NCBI GenBank assembly: GCA_910578235.1 | Contig: CAJTPP010000105.1 | Location: 1 to 5,178, forward strand | From: an uncultured Clostridia bacterium | GTDB lineage: Bacteria > Bacillota > Clostridia > UBA1381 | Direction: 5' to 3' | Length of the DNA: 5,178 nt | In this document: one piece after another, positions 5,140-5,178 of the stretch | Layout: every line of letters begins with the position of its first letter | Numbering within the stretch: position 1 is the stretch's first letter | Made by a program: the position numbers and the translations under genes | Notes under the pieces: model-generated | The model's input: the letters and a program-made list of their open reading frames with translations, nothing else | The model's database searches: none | What the model was told of the DNA's origin: nothing

Positions 5140-5178
5140 GCGGGCGTAGCTCAGTTGGATAGAGTGACTGGCTACGAA
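5140..5178 (+). tRNA. tRNA-Arg, anticodon ACG, 5' part only (cut by the window end)
   Basis: The sequence reads as the 5' 39 bases of a tRNA: 7-base acceptor strand GCGGGCG (5140-5146), TA, D arm GCTC-AGTTGGATA-GAGT, base 26, anticodon strand ACTGG (5167-5171) and the full 7-base loop CTACGAA (5172-5178). The anticodon is ACG (5174-5176), normally edited to ICG in bacterial arginine tRNA to read CGU, CGC and CGA. The window ends at the last loop base, so the 3' half cannot be checked. Confidence 0.85.

Noticed and set aside
5140..5178. tRNA-Arg as an integration site of a mobile element that cut murC
   Set aside because: Integrases normally use the 3' part of a tRNA gene, which is outside the window. 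The 5' half and promoter face away from murC, and no integrase or att repeat is visible.
1..5178. CRISPR array, transposon ends, toxin-antitoxin pair, defence or phage genes
   Set aside because: I saw no spaced direct repeats, transposase motifs or small unknown gene pairs on either strand. All convincing frames are housekeeping genes.

Overview
The window looks like ordinary chromosomal DNA from a low-GC, Gram-positive, spore-forming-type anaerobe, most likely a Clostridia member (Oscillospiraceae or Lachnospiraceae-like). The signs are a SpoVG homologue, an 802-residue MetH without the C-terminal reactivation domain, strong AGGAG-type ribosome binding sites, TTG and GTG starts, clear housekeeping-type (sigma-A-like) promoters and very AT-rich intergenic DNA. 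The assignment rests on recognisable protein families, not on a database search.

Layout. Bases 1-244 hold two tandem proline tRNA genes on the minus strand (anticodons CGG then GGG in transcription order). Each is followed by a 12-bp hairpin, and a near-consensus promoter at 275-303 drives them. Bases 245-511 form a divergent promoter region. The plus-strand gene there is rodA (512-1645), a SEDS-family cell-wall polymerase. A perfect 17-bp bidirectional terminator (1712-1753) separates rodA from the convergent minus-strand metH (1752-4160), a cobalamin-dependent methionine synthase. About 200 bases of AT-rich DNA and a terminator (4361-4397) lie between metH and the minus-strand gene upstream of it, spoVG (4409-4684). 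A second divergent promoter region (4685-4895) separates spoVG from the plus-strand murC start at 4896.

The right end is odd. The murC reading frame keeps MurC similarity for only about 57 codons (to about 5066). It then runs directly into a complete promoter and the 5' half of an arginine tRNA (anticodon ACG), which the window edge cuts at the anticodon loop. This is either a real rearrangement that truncated murC or a chimeric join near a contig end. It is the main item to check.

Functionally, RodA and MurC belong to peptidoglycan synthesis (glycan polymerisation and cytoplasmic precursor synthesis). SpoVG is an RNA/DNA-binding regulator linked to sporulation, division and envelope functions. 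MetH makes methionine from homocysteine. I see no CRISPR array, mobile element, toxin-antitoxin pair, phage gene or convincing new multi-gene system. Stretches without genes are all under 300 bases and are covered by the promoter and terminator entries; the metH leader (4161-4360) has no recognisable riboswitch or confident promoter.
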